Assembly: GCA_048264125.1 (NCBI GenBank)
Contig: JBLXDM010000001.1
Coordinates: 372,001 to 436,000 of the forward strand
Direction of reading: 5' to 3'
Length of the DNA: 64,000 nt
Source of the DNA: M1-B18 sp048264125
GTDB lineage: Bacteria > Bacillota > Clostridia > Peptostreptococcales > Natronincolaceae
Part shown: in pieces, positions 43,138-52,470 of the stretch
Layout of the letters: each line of letters opens with the position of its first letter
Numbering within the stretch: the stretch's first letter is position 1
Notes under the pieces: generated by a model
The model's database searches: none
Told to the model about the DNA's origin: nothing
What the model saw: only the letters and a program-made list of their open reading frames with translations
Translations under genes and position numbers: made by a program

Positions 43138-44637
43138 TTGGCTGATATGTTAATAACCGGCTTTCAAATTGTATTTACACCACAGACCTTTCTGCTTATC
43201 TGTGCCGGTACGATACTTGGTGTTATATTTGGTGCAATGCCTGGTGTAAGTGCATCTATGGCGGTGGCCCTTGCAATGCCCTTTGCCTATGCAATGAGCC
43301 CAATTGTTGCAATTGCCTTTCTGGTGGCAGTTTATTGTGCTTCCATAACCGGGGGAGGAATAACGGCTATTCTATTTAAGATTCCCGGAACCCCCTCCAG
43401 TGCGCCTACAACCTTCGATGGCTACCCGATGGCGATGCAGGGAAAGGCAGGCAAAGCCCTTGGAGCATCATTGATTTGCTCTGCAATAGGAGGTATTGTT
43501 GCATCAATTGCAATGTTCCTTTTGTCGCCGCAGCTGGCAAATGTTGCTTTAAAGTTCGGACCTTCTGAGCTATTTGCAGTGTCCTTTTTGGGGCTTAGCG
43601 TTTTGACTGCCTTAGACAACGATAATATGGTAAAGACACTGATTTCAGGCTTGATGGGGCTTCTGCTGGCAACAGTAGGCATGGACCCACTTTTGGCGGT
43701 TCCACGCTTTACCTGGGGTAATACCGCCCTTTTAAGCGGAGTAGAAATGATCCCAGTGATGATAGGAATGTTCGCTATAACAGAGGTGCTTAAGCAAACA
43801 CTAAATCCAACAAAGCTGGCGGACAGTGGTTCCGGCTCAAAGGTTAAAACAAATCTATTGACTTTAAAAGAGGCCTGGAGCATAAAATGGACGATTGTTC
43901 GATCCTCAATTATAGGAACCCTAGTGGGAATTTTGCCGGGGGCCGGAGCTACGATAGCCTCCTTCCTAAGCTATACAACAGAGGTTAAGATATCTAAGAC
44001 TCCTGAAAGGTTTGGTAAGGGAGCCATTGAAGGCGTAGCAGCCTCTGAAACCGCAAATAATGCCGCAACCGGTGGTTCTATGGTTCCATTGCTTGCCCTT
44101 GGTATTCCTGGAGGGAATGCCGCAGCAATAATGATGTCAGCACTAGTGTTAAAAGGCGTTCAGCTGGGCCCGCTTCTGTTAAAAACTCAGCCTGATTACT
44201 TATCCAGTGTTTTTGCTTCTATGATAGTGACAAATATTATTATGGTAATTATAGCTATGGCAATAGCTAAGGTCTTCAGTAAAATCCTTAAGGTGCCCTA
44301 CAGTATGCTTGGTCCGGCAATAGTGTTGTTTGCAACAATTGGAAGCTTTGCACTTCAAAGCAGTACAGGTGATGTCATATTGATGGCTGTTGCAGGAATC
44401 CTGGGCTATGCCTTTGTTAAATTTAAGTTTTCTTCAGCTGCTCTGGTTTTAGGTCTGGTGTTGGGTGGTATGACAGAGTCAAATCTAAGACGAGCCGTTT
44501 CCTTAGCTAATGGAGACCTAGTAGAAGTCTTGAGTAAGCCAATAACCGCCACTCTCTTAATTGCATGCTTCCTTATGCTCTTCTTCCCAATAGTAAAAAA
44601 TATCATTAAATCTAGAAGGCCTAAGGCAACAGCATAA
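43138..44637 (+). CDS. tctA: Tripartite tricarboxylate transporter large membrane subunit
   Basis: About 499 residues, roughly twelve membrane segments. The signature block GVIFGAMPGVSASMAVALAMPFAYAMSPIVAIAFLVAVYCASITGGGITAILFKIPGTPSSAPTTFDGYPMA and the mirrored GILPGAGATIASFLSYTTE, NNAATGGSMVPLLALGIPG are the two TctA repeats. TTG 43138 lies 8 nt after AAGGAG and is preferred over GTG 43129, which overlaps the ribosome site. Ion-coupled uptake of citrate or a related tri- or dicarboxylate. Confidence 0.93.
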   Translation: MADMLITGFQIVFTPQTFLLICAGTILGVIFGAMPGVSASMAVALAMPFAYAMSPIVAIAFLVAVYCASITGGGITAILFKIPGTPSSAPTTFDGYPMAMQGKAGKALGASLICSAIGGIVASIAMFLLSPQLANVALKFGPSELFAVSFLGLSVLTALDNDNMVKTLISGLMGLLLATVGMDPLLAVPRFTWGNTALLSGVEMIPVMIGMFAITEVLKQTLNPTKLADSGSGSKVKTNLLTLKEAWSIKWTIVRSSIIGTLVGILPGAGATIASFLSYTTEVKISKTPERFGKGAIEGVAASETANNAATGGSMVPLLALGIPGGNAAAIMMSALVLKGVQLGPLLLKTQPDYLSSVFASMIVTNIIMVIIAMAIAKVFSKILKVPYSMLGPAIVLFATIGSFALQSSTGDVILMAVAGILGYAFVKFKFSSAALVLGLVLGGMTESNLRRAVSLANGDLVEVLSKPITATLLIACFLMLFFPIVKNIIKSRRPKATA

Positions 44638-44694
44638 AATACATTAACACTTTTTAAATGAAGCAAGGCACTAGGAAATAGGGGGATTTACAAA

Positions 44695-45738
44695 ATGAAC
44701 GGTTTTCTATTAACCTTGACTATAGGTGCAGCAGCGGGTTATTTTTTCTATAGGCTAAAGGTTCCCGGTGGAATGATGGTGGGAAGCATAGTCGCAATTT
44801 CAATATTTAATGTCTCAACAGGCCTGGCTTATACGCCCCCAGCAATAAAGGTTATAGCACAAATAATTGCTGGAGCCTTCATTGGAGTTGGTGTAGAAAA
44901 AAGTGATTTAAAGAGAATTAAGCATATCATAAAGCCGGCGGGGGTTTTGCTATTTGGCATGCTGCTGCTGAATATTACCGTCGGCTTTATTATATATAAG
45001 CTAAGTCCATTGGACCTCATAACCTCCCTAATGTCTGCTGTGCCGGGGGGGATGAGCGATACCCCCATAATTAGTGCAGAAATGGGGGCAGATGCCTCTA
45101 AGGTTACGGTTATGCAATTTCTCAGGCTGGTAACGGGGATTGGTGTGTTTCCCAGCATGATTGCAAGGCTTGCAAGAAATAAGGAGGAGGCCGCCACGGA
45201 GGATGAGGTCTATATAAGAGAGAAAACCCAAAGCGACGATCCAAGGGCCTTTGCTTTAACCTTAGGGGTCGCATCAATCTTTGGTGTAATAGGTAAACTT
45301 ATGGGCGTTACTGCTGGAACTATTATTTTCTCTATGATAAGCGTGATAGGCTTAAAGCTTTTGCATGGTAGAGTTTCAATGCCCCGCTATATGAAAAGCA
45401 TCGCCCAGATACTTGCAGGTGCCTATATAGGCTCATCGGTTGGCTATAGCGACATTTTGGAGATGAAATATCTTGTTTTACCAGCAATCATACTTATTTT
45501 GGGCTATTCTCTGGCATGTATAATCATAGGGAAGCTGCTCCACAGGTACTTTAACATGTCCCTAAAGGAAGGCATGCTGTCGGCAACCCCTGCTGGGGCC
45601 TCCGACATGGCCCTTATCGCTTCAGATATAGGTGTAATGAGTGCAGATGTAATCGTATTACAGATAATCCGTATGGTGGTGGTTATATCCATTTTCCCCC
45701 AAATTATTAGCCTGATAGTAAGGCTGTCAGGGCTATAG
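44695..45738 (+). CDS. AbrB family (PF05145) membrane protein
   Basis: 347 residues, about ten membrane segments in two homologous halves: AGYFFYRLKVPGGMMVGSIVAISIFN ... AVPGGMSDTPIISAEMGAD in the first and GKLMGVTAGTIIFSMI ... SATPAGASDMALIASDIG in the second. This inverted-repeat pattern is that of the family labelled 'AbrB/ammonia monooxygenase regulator', now seen as membrane transport proteins and often next to TctABC or catabolic genes. Its role with the transporter is inference. It follows tctA by 57 nt with AATAGGGGGATTTAC upstream. Confidence 0.85.
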   Translation: MNGFLLTLTIGAAAGYFFYRLKVPGGMMVGSIVAISIFNVSTGLAYTPPAIKVIAQIIAGAFIGVGVEKSDLKRIKHIIKPAGVLLFGMLLLNITVGFIIYKLSPLDLITSLMSAVPGGMSDTPIISAEMGADASKVTVMQFLRLVTGIGVFPSMIARLARNKEEAATEDEVYIREKTQSDDPRAFALTLGVASIFGVIGKLMGVTAGTIIFSMISVIGLKLLHGRVSMPRYMKSIAQILAGAYIGSSVGYSDILEMKYLVLPAIILILGYSLACIIIGKLLHRYFNMSLKEGMLSATPAGASDMALIASDIGVMSADVIVLQIIRMVVVISIFPQIISLIVRLSGL

Positions 45739-45775
45739 CCCCCATCGGAAGGAAACCTGATATATAAAGCAGAGA

Positions 45776-45802
45776 GGATGGCTGGAGAGCTGTCTTTTTT
45801 GT
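45776..45802 (+). terminator. Probable terminator
   Basis: GATGGCT / AGCTGTC hairpin (two G-U pairs) with a GGAG loop followed by a long T-rich run including T6-G-T8. Ends the oadA-hydratase-tct-abrB unit. Confidence 0.6.
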
Positions 45803-46019
45803 TTTTTTTGTAGGTACTAAATAGATCTGTTTCCGAGTGTATTTCTATATTATTCTACTTTACATTACATACTTCGACAATAAATTTATTCCATATTATG
45901 TATAATGTTGTTAGAATGGTTGTTTCTATGGATGGCTAAGGGTAGTTATGTGTTATTTCTCAACACCAAAGTAATATTTAAATAAGAAAGTCATATTTAT
46001 TAAGGGGGTAAGGTTAATT

Positions 46020-48188
46020 ATGTATATATCCCATACTAGAGAAATTGATTCAGAATGTCAAAGTCTTATAGAGCATTTGAAGGGCACAGCCAATAAAGCA
46101 AAGAAATTCGGTGCCAGATTTAACAATGAAGAATATGCGTATCTTTGTGGACTAATGCATGATATAGGAAAGTACTCACAAGATTTTCAACATAAAATTA
46201 TTAAAAACTCAAGTATTAGAGTGGATCATTCTACTGCTGGTGCAGTAGAGGTAAATAGAAATATAGATTTATTCGGTAAATTAATATCATACTGTATTAC
46301 AGGGCATCATGGAGGACTTCCTGATGGTGGGCATAAGAGTGATACTGCTAGTGATACTACACTTATTGGACGGCTGAAAAGAGTAAATCAGCTTCCTGAT
46401 TATTCGAGCTTCAGTAATGAAGTGAATTTTGAAGATTTTTTAAATATAGGGCGCCCTAATATAAAGCCATTAAATAGAGGTGGATATTCATTATCATTTT
46501 ATATAAGAATGATTTATTCATGTTTAGTAGATGCTGATTTTTTAGATACAGAAGTATTTATGACTAATAATCAGGTAGATAGAAGTGTTGAAGATGATTT
46601 TAAAATATTTTATAAGAGATTTAATAAATTTATAACTAGCTTTAACAATACAGAGCGAGAAATTAATAAGAAAAGAACTGAAATACTAAATAACTGCATA
46701 GATAAATCAAAGCTAGAAAGAGGCTTATATACGCTTACAGTTCCGACTGGTGGGGGAAAAACAATTTCTTCATTGGCATTTGCCATTAATCATGCACTTA
46801 AGCATGGTATGGATAGAATTATTTATGTTATTCCATATACAAGCATAATAGAACAAACTGCAAGAATATTTAAGGACATTTTAGGTTGTCAAAATGTATT
46901 AGAGCACCATTCAAATTATGATTTTAAAGATGATGAGGATGACATATCTTATAAACTGAAGCTAGCTATAGAAAACTGGGACATGCCTATTATTGTTACT
47001 ACTAATGTTCAATTTTTTGAATCTTTGCATGCTAATAAATCTTCAAGATGTAGGAAATTGCACAATATTGCTAACAGTGTGATTGTTTTTGATGAGGCTC
47101 AAATGATACCAATTCAGTATCTGACTCCTTGTCTTATGTCCATTTCGGAAGTAGTAATGAATTATAAAACCACATGTGTATTGTGTAGTGCTACACAACC
47201 ATCACTGAAAGATAGATTTCCAAAAGAGATAAGCGTAAATGAAATATGCGAAAATACTGAATCTCTTTATGAATTTTTTAAAAGAACTAAAGTTGTCTAT
47301 AGAGGAAAAATGGAAGTAGCTCAAATAGCAGAGGAACTTAATAATTGCAATCAAGTTCTATGTATAGTAAATAGCAAAAAGCACGCAATGGAAATATTTT
47401 CAAAATTGGATGATGAGGGAGCATTTCATTTGTCCACGAGAATGTGTCCAAAGCACAGGAATGAAGTGCTAAATGAAATAAGGCAAAGACTAAAAGATAA
47501 ACTGCCCTGCAGAGTTGTGTCTACTCAATTAATTGAGGCTGGAGTTGATGTTGATTTTCCAGTTGTTTATAGATCTGTGGCTGGAATTGATTCGATTGTT
47601 CAGGCGGGGGGCAGGTGTAACAGGGAAGGAAAGCTAGAAAATGGAATTATAAATGTATTTGAACCGGAGAGCATTTATACTAAGAATATGCCTAGCTCGA
47701 TAAAAAGGCCTACTGAAGTTGCGAAAACTATTATGGTGAAATTTGAAGACATACTTTCTCCCCAGGCTATAGAGGCATATTTTGAAGAATTATATTGCTT
47801 AGAAGGGGAGGAAGGATTAGATATTAATGGGGTATTTAATGAAATGGAGAAAGGTGCAGAAGGCTGTAATTTTAACTTTAACTTCAAACAAGTTGCTAGT
47901 CAATTCAAATTGATAGAGCAAAATACAATTCCTATAATAATTGGAATAGATGATGAAGCAGCAAATCTAATAAACAAGCTGCGTTATGTTGATGAATATA
48001 AGGCTATATTAAGAGCCATCCAACCATATACAGTGAATGTATATGAAACTGAATTTAGTAAAATGCATGGTGCAAATATGATTGAAGTGATTAACGAGGG
48101 GATTTATGTTTTGAGGGACAAGAGTAAGTATAATGGAAAGACAGGACTTGAGTTCACTGTAGAAACAGGCGTAGGAATCTTCATATAA
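46020..48188 (+). CDS. cas3: CRISPR-associated helicase/nuclease Cas3 (type I-C)
   Basis: 722 residues. N-terminal HD nuclease domain with His47-Asp48 in CGLMHDIGKYSQDF and DHSTAGAVEV, then a superfamily 2 helicase: Walker A VPTGGGKTISSLAFA near residue 242, motif II as DEAQ near 357, SATQPS motif III, and VSTQLIEAGVDVDFP ... QAGGRCNREG motifs V and VI. It nicks and degrades DNA opened by Cascade. Size fits I-C Cas3. It is separated from the other cas genes by 295 nt with a possible second promoter. GGGGGTAAGG precedes the ATG. Upstream, TATAAT at 45901 may be part of its promoter. Confidence 0.93.
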   Translation: MYISHTREIDSECQSLIEHLKGTANKAKKFGARFNNEEYAYLCGLMHDIGKYSQDFQHKIIKNSSIRVDHSTAGAVEVNRNIDLFGKLISYCITGHHGGLPDGGHKSDTASDTTLIGRLKRVNQLPDYSSFSNEVNFEDFLNIGRPNIKPLNRGGYSLSFYIRMIYSCLVDADFLDTEVFMTNNQVDRSVEDDFKIFYKRFNKFITSFNNTEREINKKRTEILNNCIDKSKLERGLYTLTVPTGGGKTISSLAFAINHALKHGMDRIIYVIPYTSIIEQTARIFKDILGCQNVLEHHSNYDFKDDEDDISYKLKLAIENWDMPIIVTTNVQFFESLHANKSSRCRKLHNIANSVIVFDEAQMIPIQYLTPCLMSISEVVMNYKTTCVLCSATQPSLKDRFPKEISVNEICENTESLYEFFKRTKVVYRGKMEVAQIAEELNNCNQVLCIVNSKKHAMEIFSKLDDEGAFHLSTRMCPKHRNEVLNEIRQRLKDKLPCRVVSTQLIEAGVDVDFPVVYRSVAGIDSIVQAGGRCNREGKLENGIINVFEPESIYTKNMPSSIKRPTEVAKTIMVKFEDILSPQAIEAYFEELYCLEGEEGLDINGVFNEMEKGAEGCNFNFNFKQVASQFKLIEQNTIPIIIGIDDEAANLINKLRYVDEYKAILRAIQPYTVNVYETEFSKMHGANMIEVINEGIYVLRDKSKYNGKTGLEFTVETGVGIFI

Positions 48189-48389
48189 AATGTCTAGTAG
48201 CCAATGCATACCATTGCTATTAGACATAAGATTTTTCATTAATACTAGGATAAATTTCAATTCACATTTCAACTGAAATGACAGTAGAATTATAGCATTT
48301 ATAAATTTTGTTGTCATCAAATATGAAATCAAACAATCTAATAATCCAATCTAAATAATCAGAAAAATCAAATTAATCAAAAAAAACAA

Positions 48390-48448
48390 TTGACAAATTA
48401 AATGGTTTAGCGTTAATTCTAACTATAATACATTATATATAATTAGAA
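48390..48448 (+). promoter_or_regulatory. Probable internal promoter region of the cas operon with inverted repeat
   Basis: TTGACA (48390-48395) is followed after 17 bp by a weak TTAATT, and a consensus TATAAT stands at 48424-48429 without a good -35. An 11-bp inverted repeat with one mismatch, TTCTAACTATA (48417-48427) and TATAATTAGAA (48438-48448), overlaps this -10 and could be an operator. The rest of 48189-48389 is AT-rich and shows no gene. Confidence 0.4.
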
Positions 48449-48483
48449 CTAAAATGAGAATATTTATATGAGGAGTGATCAAA

Positions 48484-49140
48484 ATGGGCTATGGAATTAA
48501 ACTGGAGGTGTGGGGCGATTATGCACTAATAACTCGACCAGAAATGAAGGTGGAAAGAGTTAGCTATGATGTCATAACACCCTCTGTGGCGCGTGGGATA
48601 ATTGAAGCAATTTACTGGAAACCTGCAATCGCTTGGAAAGTAACGAAGATACATGTATACAATCCTATTGAGTTTACTAACATTCGAAGAAATGAAGTTA
48701 GTTCAAAAATATCAGCTAGAGCAATTGAGTCAGTTATAAATGGTGGAACTAAAGCCTTGTATATAAATACCAATGAAGATAGACAGCAAAGAGCATCAAT
48801 GGTGCTTAAAAATGTCCGCTACATAATTCAAGCACATTTTGAGCTAACAGATAAAGCAGGAGCGACGGATACAGTTGAAAAACACTATAATATTGCACTT
48901 AGAAGGATAAGAAACGGACAATGCTTTCATAATCCATGCTTTGGATGCAGAGAGTTTCCAGCATATTTTAGATTAATAGAGGATGATGTACCAAAATCCA
49001 GCTTAAGTGGAGAAAAGGATCTAGGATATATGCTTTATGATATGGATTATACAGATCCGGAGGATATTAAGCCTGTATTTTTTAGGCCAATTATGCGTGA
49101 CGGTATTATAGATTTATCAAACTGCGAGGTGTTCAAATGA
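48484..49140 (+). CDS. cas5c: Cas5 (type I-C, Cas5d) crRNA-processing Cascade subunit
   Basis: 218 residues. LEVWGDYALITRPEMKVERVSYDVITPSVARGIIEAIYWKPA is the diagnostic Cas5d/Cas5c N-terminus, and FHNPCFGCREFPAYFRL the C-terminal signature. In type I-C this subunit replaces Cas6: it cuts pre-crRNA at the repeat and stays in the complex. ATG 48484 is preferred (TGAGGAGTG upstream) over an in-frame GTG at 48475 that overlaps the ribosome site. The stop overlaps the cas8c start by 4 nt. Confidence 0.93.
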   Translation: MGYGIKLEVWGDYALITRPEMKVERVSYDVITPSVARGIIEAIYWKPAIAWKVTKIHVYNPIEFTNIRRNEVSSKISARAIESVINGGTKALYINTNEDRQQRASMVLKNVRYIIQAHFELTDKAGATDTVEKHYNIALRRIRNGQCFHNPCFGCREFPAYFRLIEDDVPKSSLSGEKDLGYMLYDMDYTDPEDIKPVFFRPIMRDGIIDLSNCEVFK

Positions 49141-50906
49141 TTCTACAGTCATTAGTCAATTACTATGAGATTTTAGCAGATGATGAGGATAGTGATATAC
49201 CCCAATTAGGCTATTGTAGAACTAAGGTATCCTATGCAATCAATTTATCATTAGAGGGGGAATTGTTAAATATCTTTCCTATGAAGATTGGGGTGCAGAG
49301 AGGTAAGAAAATAGTTGAAGTGCCACAAAGTATGGAAGTGCCAGAGCAAGAAAAAAAAGCCGTCGGTATAAAATCCAATTTCCTATGTGAAAATTCAAGT
49401 TATATTTTAGGTATAGATAATAAAGGGAAGCCAGAACGAACAAAAGAATGTTTTAAGGCATTTAAGCAGTTGCATATAAGTATTTTACAGGAAGTTGATA
49501 ACGCTACGTCTAGGGCAGTTGTTAATTTTGTGAATAGTTGGGACACTGAGACAGCGCTGGACCATCCTGCTTTAACAGAATATCTAGATGAGATATTATC
49601 TGTTGGGAATTTAATATTCAAAATTAATGGTGGGGAGTTTGCTCATCATAACAAAGATGTAAGAAAAGCATGGGAGAAATACAAGGGAAGTTTAGATAAT
49701 ACAAATGTTATGCAGTGTCTTGTAACTGGCAAATACAGTTCTACTGCAAGATTACATCCAAACATCAAGGGAGTCAGAGGTGCACAATCAGTAGGTGGGT
49801 CACTGGTGTCATTTAATGATCGAGCATATGAGTCCTATGGACGTGACAAGCAGCAAGGTCTAAATTCACCTGTCAGCGAGTATGCGACCTTTGCATATAC
49901 CACAGTTCTAAATTATTTGCTAGCAGATAATTCTCATAAAATATATTTAGGAGATGCCACTATTGTCTTTTGGGCAGAGAGTCCAAAGAAAATTTATCAA
50001 GATTTTATGTCGTTATATATTAATGGTGGAGCGGCAAATAATGATGAAAGCTTAGTTAAAGATGAAGTAGCTGCAAGTGAAGTAAAATCTATTTTCGAAA
50101 AAATAGCACAAGGTAAACCAATCGATGAATTATCGAATGTTTTTGATGAAAAAACAAAATTTCATATATTAGCGCTATCTCCCAACGCTTCAAGATTAGC
50201 TGTAAGGTTTTTCATATCTAACTCTTTTGGTGAACTTGTCAAGAAAATAGCAGAACATTATGAGGATTTAAAGTTAGAAAAGCAATATCCTAATGACCCG
50301 GATACCCTTTCTGTGTGGAGATTATTAAATGAAACTGTATCCCCAAAGTCTAATGATAAATCGGCTACACCGTTAATGGCAGGTGCTACATTAAAAGCTA
50401 TTATCACAGGTACCCCATATCCTGCTAGCTTGTATAATTCTATAATGCTAAGAGTTAAAGCAGAAAAGGATATAACCTACTATAAAGCATCTATAATTAA
50501 AGCGTATTTATTAAGAAACACTACAAAATCCAAGGAGGTATTAACGATGGCACTTAATGAGAATAGTGATAACAGAGCTTATATTTTAGGAAGATTATTT
50601 GCAATTTTAGAGAAGGCCCAGCTTGATGCAAACCCAGGAATAAACACAACAATAAAAGATAGGTATTTTACCTCAGCTTGTGCAACACCAGCATCTGTTT
50701 TTCCAGTTTTATTAAGGTTATCACAACACCATATTTCGAAAGCAGATTACGGATATACATCTAATAATAAAATTGCTAATATTTTAGAAAGGCTAGATAT
50801 TGATAATAATCCATTCCCATCAAATTTACTATTGGATGAACAAGGCGTATTTATACTAGGGTATTATCATCAAAGAAATGCAATGTATCAAAAAAATAAT
50901 AAATAA
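49137..50906 (+). CDS. cas8c: Cas8c (Csd1) large subunit of type I-C Cascade
   Basis: 589 residues. LVNYYEILADDEDSDIPQLGYCRTKVSYAINLSLEGELLNI is the typical Csd1 start, followed by SSYILGIDNKG, SVGGSLVSFNDRAYESYGRDKQQGLNSPVSE and the C-terminal FTSACATPASVFPVLLRLSQHH block. It recognises the PAM and recruits Cas3. It may also be the source of an internally started Cas11c protein, as known for I-C systems; candidate internal start codons occur in its last third but I cannot choose one. Overlaps cas5 by 4 nt (ATGA). Confidence 0.93.
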   Translation: MILQSLVNYYEILADDEDSDIPQLGYCRTKVSYAINLSLEGELLNIFPMKIGVQRGKKIVEVPQSMEVPEQEKKAVGIKSNFLCENSSYILGIDNKGKPERTKECFKAFKQLHISILQEVDNATSRAVVNFVNSWDTETALDHPALTEYLDEILSVGNLIFKINGGEFAHHNKDVRKAWEKYKGSLDNTNVMQCLVTGKYSSTARLHPNIKGVRGAQSVGGSLVSFNDRAYESYGRDKQQGLNSPVSEYATFAYTTVLNYLLADNSHKIYLGDATIVFWAESPKKIYQDFMSLYINGGAANNDESLVKDEVAASEVKSIFEKIAQGKPIDELSNVFDEKTKFHILALSPNASRLAVRFFISNSFGELVKKIAEHYEDLKLEKQYPNDPDTLSVWRLLNETVSPKSNDKSATPLMAGATLKAIITGTPYPASLYNSIMLRVKAEKDITYYKASIIKAYLLRNTTKSKEVLTMALNENSDNRAYILGRLFAILEKAQLDANPGINTTIKDRYFTSACATPASVFPVLLRLSQHHISKADYGYTSNNKIANILERLDIDNNPFPSNLLLDEQGVFILGYYHQRNAMYQKNNK

Positions 50907-50923
50907 AGTGAGGAGATCTAATA

Positions 50924-51805
50924 ATGAGCGAAGCGATCAAGAACAGATATGAATTTATAATTTTATTTGAGGTAGAAAACGGCAATCCTAATGGCGACCC
51001 GGACGCAGGCAATATGCCAAGGATAGATGCTGAAACCGGTTACGGTATAGTTACAGATGTGTGTATAAAGAGGAAAATAAGAAATTATGTAGAAACGGTG
51101 AAAGGGGACAGTAAGGGCTACAAAATATATATTAAGGAGGGTGTTCCCCTAAATACTAGTGATAAATCAGCATACGAGTATTTAGAAATTAAAGAAGAAG
51201 AAGCACAAAAGAGCAAAGGTGAAAAGGATAGTCAAATTCGAGATTTCATGTGTGAAAATTTCTTTGATATAAGAGCGTTTGGAGCAGTTATGACTACTTT
51301 TGTAAAAGCTAAACTAAACTGTGGACAAGTTAGGGGGCCTGTTCAAATCGGGTTTGCAAGAAGTGTTGATCCAATAGTTCAACAAGAAATAACTATTACA
51401 AGACTTGCTATAACAACAGAAGAAGACTCTAAGAAGAAGGGTACTGAAATGGGTAGAAAACACATAATACCATATGCACTATATAGAGCGGAAGGCTATA
51501 TATCTGCTAATTTAGCTAAAAATGTAACCGGCTTTTCAGATGATGATTTGCAGCTCTTATGGGAAGCAATAATTAATATGTTTGAACATGACCATTCTGC
51601 AGCAAGAGGAAAAATGAATGTCAGAGAGTTAATAGTTTTCAAGCACGAAAGTGAATTTGGAAATACACAAGCATATAGATTATTTGAAACAGTGAAAATA
51701 AAACGTAATGATGAAAGCAAACCAGCCAGAAATTACTCTGATTATAATGTTACTGTAGATATGGGAAAACTGCCAAAAGAAGTACAGTGTATTAGAATGA
51801 TATGA
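50924..51805 (+). CDS. cas7c: Cas7 (Csd2) backbone subunit of type I-C Cascade
   Basis: 293 residues. FEVENGNPNGDPDAGNMPRID ETGYGIVTDVCIKRKIRNYV, FGAVMTTFVKAKLNCGQVRGPVQIGFARSVDPI and MGRKHIIPYALYRAEGYISANLA are the conserved Csd2 blocks. Several copies coat the spacer part of crRNA. TGAGGAGATCTAATA precedes the ATG. The stop overlaps the cas4 start by 4 nt. Confidence 0.94.
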   Translation: MSEAIKNRYEFIILFEVENGNPNGDPDAGNMPRIDAETGYGIVTDVCIKRKIRNYVETVKGDSKGYKIYIKEGVPLNTSDKSAYEYLEIKEEEAQKSKGEKDSQIRDFMCENFFDIRAFGAVMTTFVKAKLNCGQVRGPVQIGFARSVDPIVQQEITITRLAITTEEDSKKKGTEMGRKHIIPYALYRAEGYISANLAKNVTGFSDDDLQLLWEAIINMFEHDHSAARGKMNVRELIVFKHESEFGNTQAYRLFETVKIKRNDESKPARNYSDYNVTVDMGKLPKEVQCIRMI

Positions 51806-52470
51806 TGGAATATAATGAAGAAGTTTTTTTATTGCTGTCTGGTATTCAGCACTTTTCATTTTGTAAGCGCCAATGGGCATTAATTCACATAGAACAGCAA
51901 TGGAGAGAAAATCTACACACGGTTGAAGGTCAGATTCTTCATGAGAAGGCCCATGATAGTACACAAAAGGAAAAGCGTGGAGATTTAATTATTACCAGAG
52001 GAATGGCGATATTCTCTCGGATATTAGGTATAACTGGCTCTTGTGATATTGTAGAGTTTTATAAGGATGCAGGCGGAGTTAATATATTCGGAAGAAATGG
52101 AACATATAGGCCGATACCTGTAGAATATAAAAAGGGGAAGCCAAAAGAAGATGAGTCAGATATGTTGCAGCTCTGTGCCCAGGCCATGTGCCTTGAGGAA
52201 ATGCTCGTGTGTGATATACCGGAAGCCTTTATGTTTTATGGTGAAACAAAGCGTAGACTTAAGGTTGTGCTAGATGAAGGATTGAGAAATCGACTAAGAG
52301 CTATGGTTAAGGAAATGCATGAATTATATGATAGAAGACATACACCAAAGGTCAAGGTATCAAGTAAATGCAAGGCCTGTTCCCTTTCTGAAATTTGTAT
52401 GCCAAAGCTATGTAAAAATCCGTCGGTAGACAATTATATTAAGAAGAATATTTTGGAGGTAGAGGAATGA
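51802..52470 (+). CDS. cas4: Cas4 adaptation exonuclease
   Basis: 222 residues of RecB-nuclease type. SGIQHFSFCKRQWALIHIE holds the first Fe-S cysteine, ITGSCDIVEF and PVEYKKGKPK the nuclease Asp and Glu-x-Lys, LCAQAMCLEE the QxxxY-like motif III, and KCKACSLSEICMP the last three cluster cysteines. It trims prespacers and selects PAM-containing DNA with Cas1-Cas2. It is linked by ATGA overlaps to both cas7 and cas1. Confidence 0.92.
   Translation: MMEYNEEVFLLLSGIQHFSFCKRQWALIHIEQQWRENLHTVEGQILHEKAHDSTQKEKRGDLIITRGMAIFSRILGITGSCDIVEFYKDAGGVNIFGRNGTYRPIPVEYKKGKPKEDESDMLQLCAQAMCLEEMLVCDIPEAFMFYGETKRRLKVVLDEGLRNRLRAMVKEMHELYDRRHTPKVKVSSKCKACSLSEICMPKLCKNPSVDNYIKKNILEVEE

Noticed and set aside
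48390..48395. TTGACA paired with TATAAT at 48424 as one promoter
   Set aside because: The spacing is 28 bp, too long; kept only as a low-confidence promoter region.
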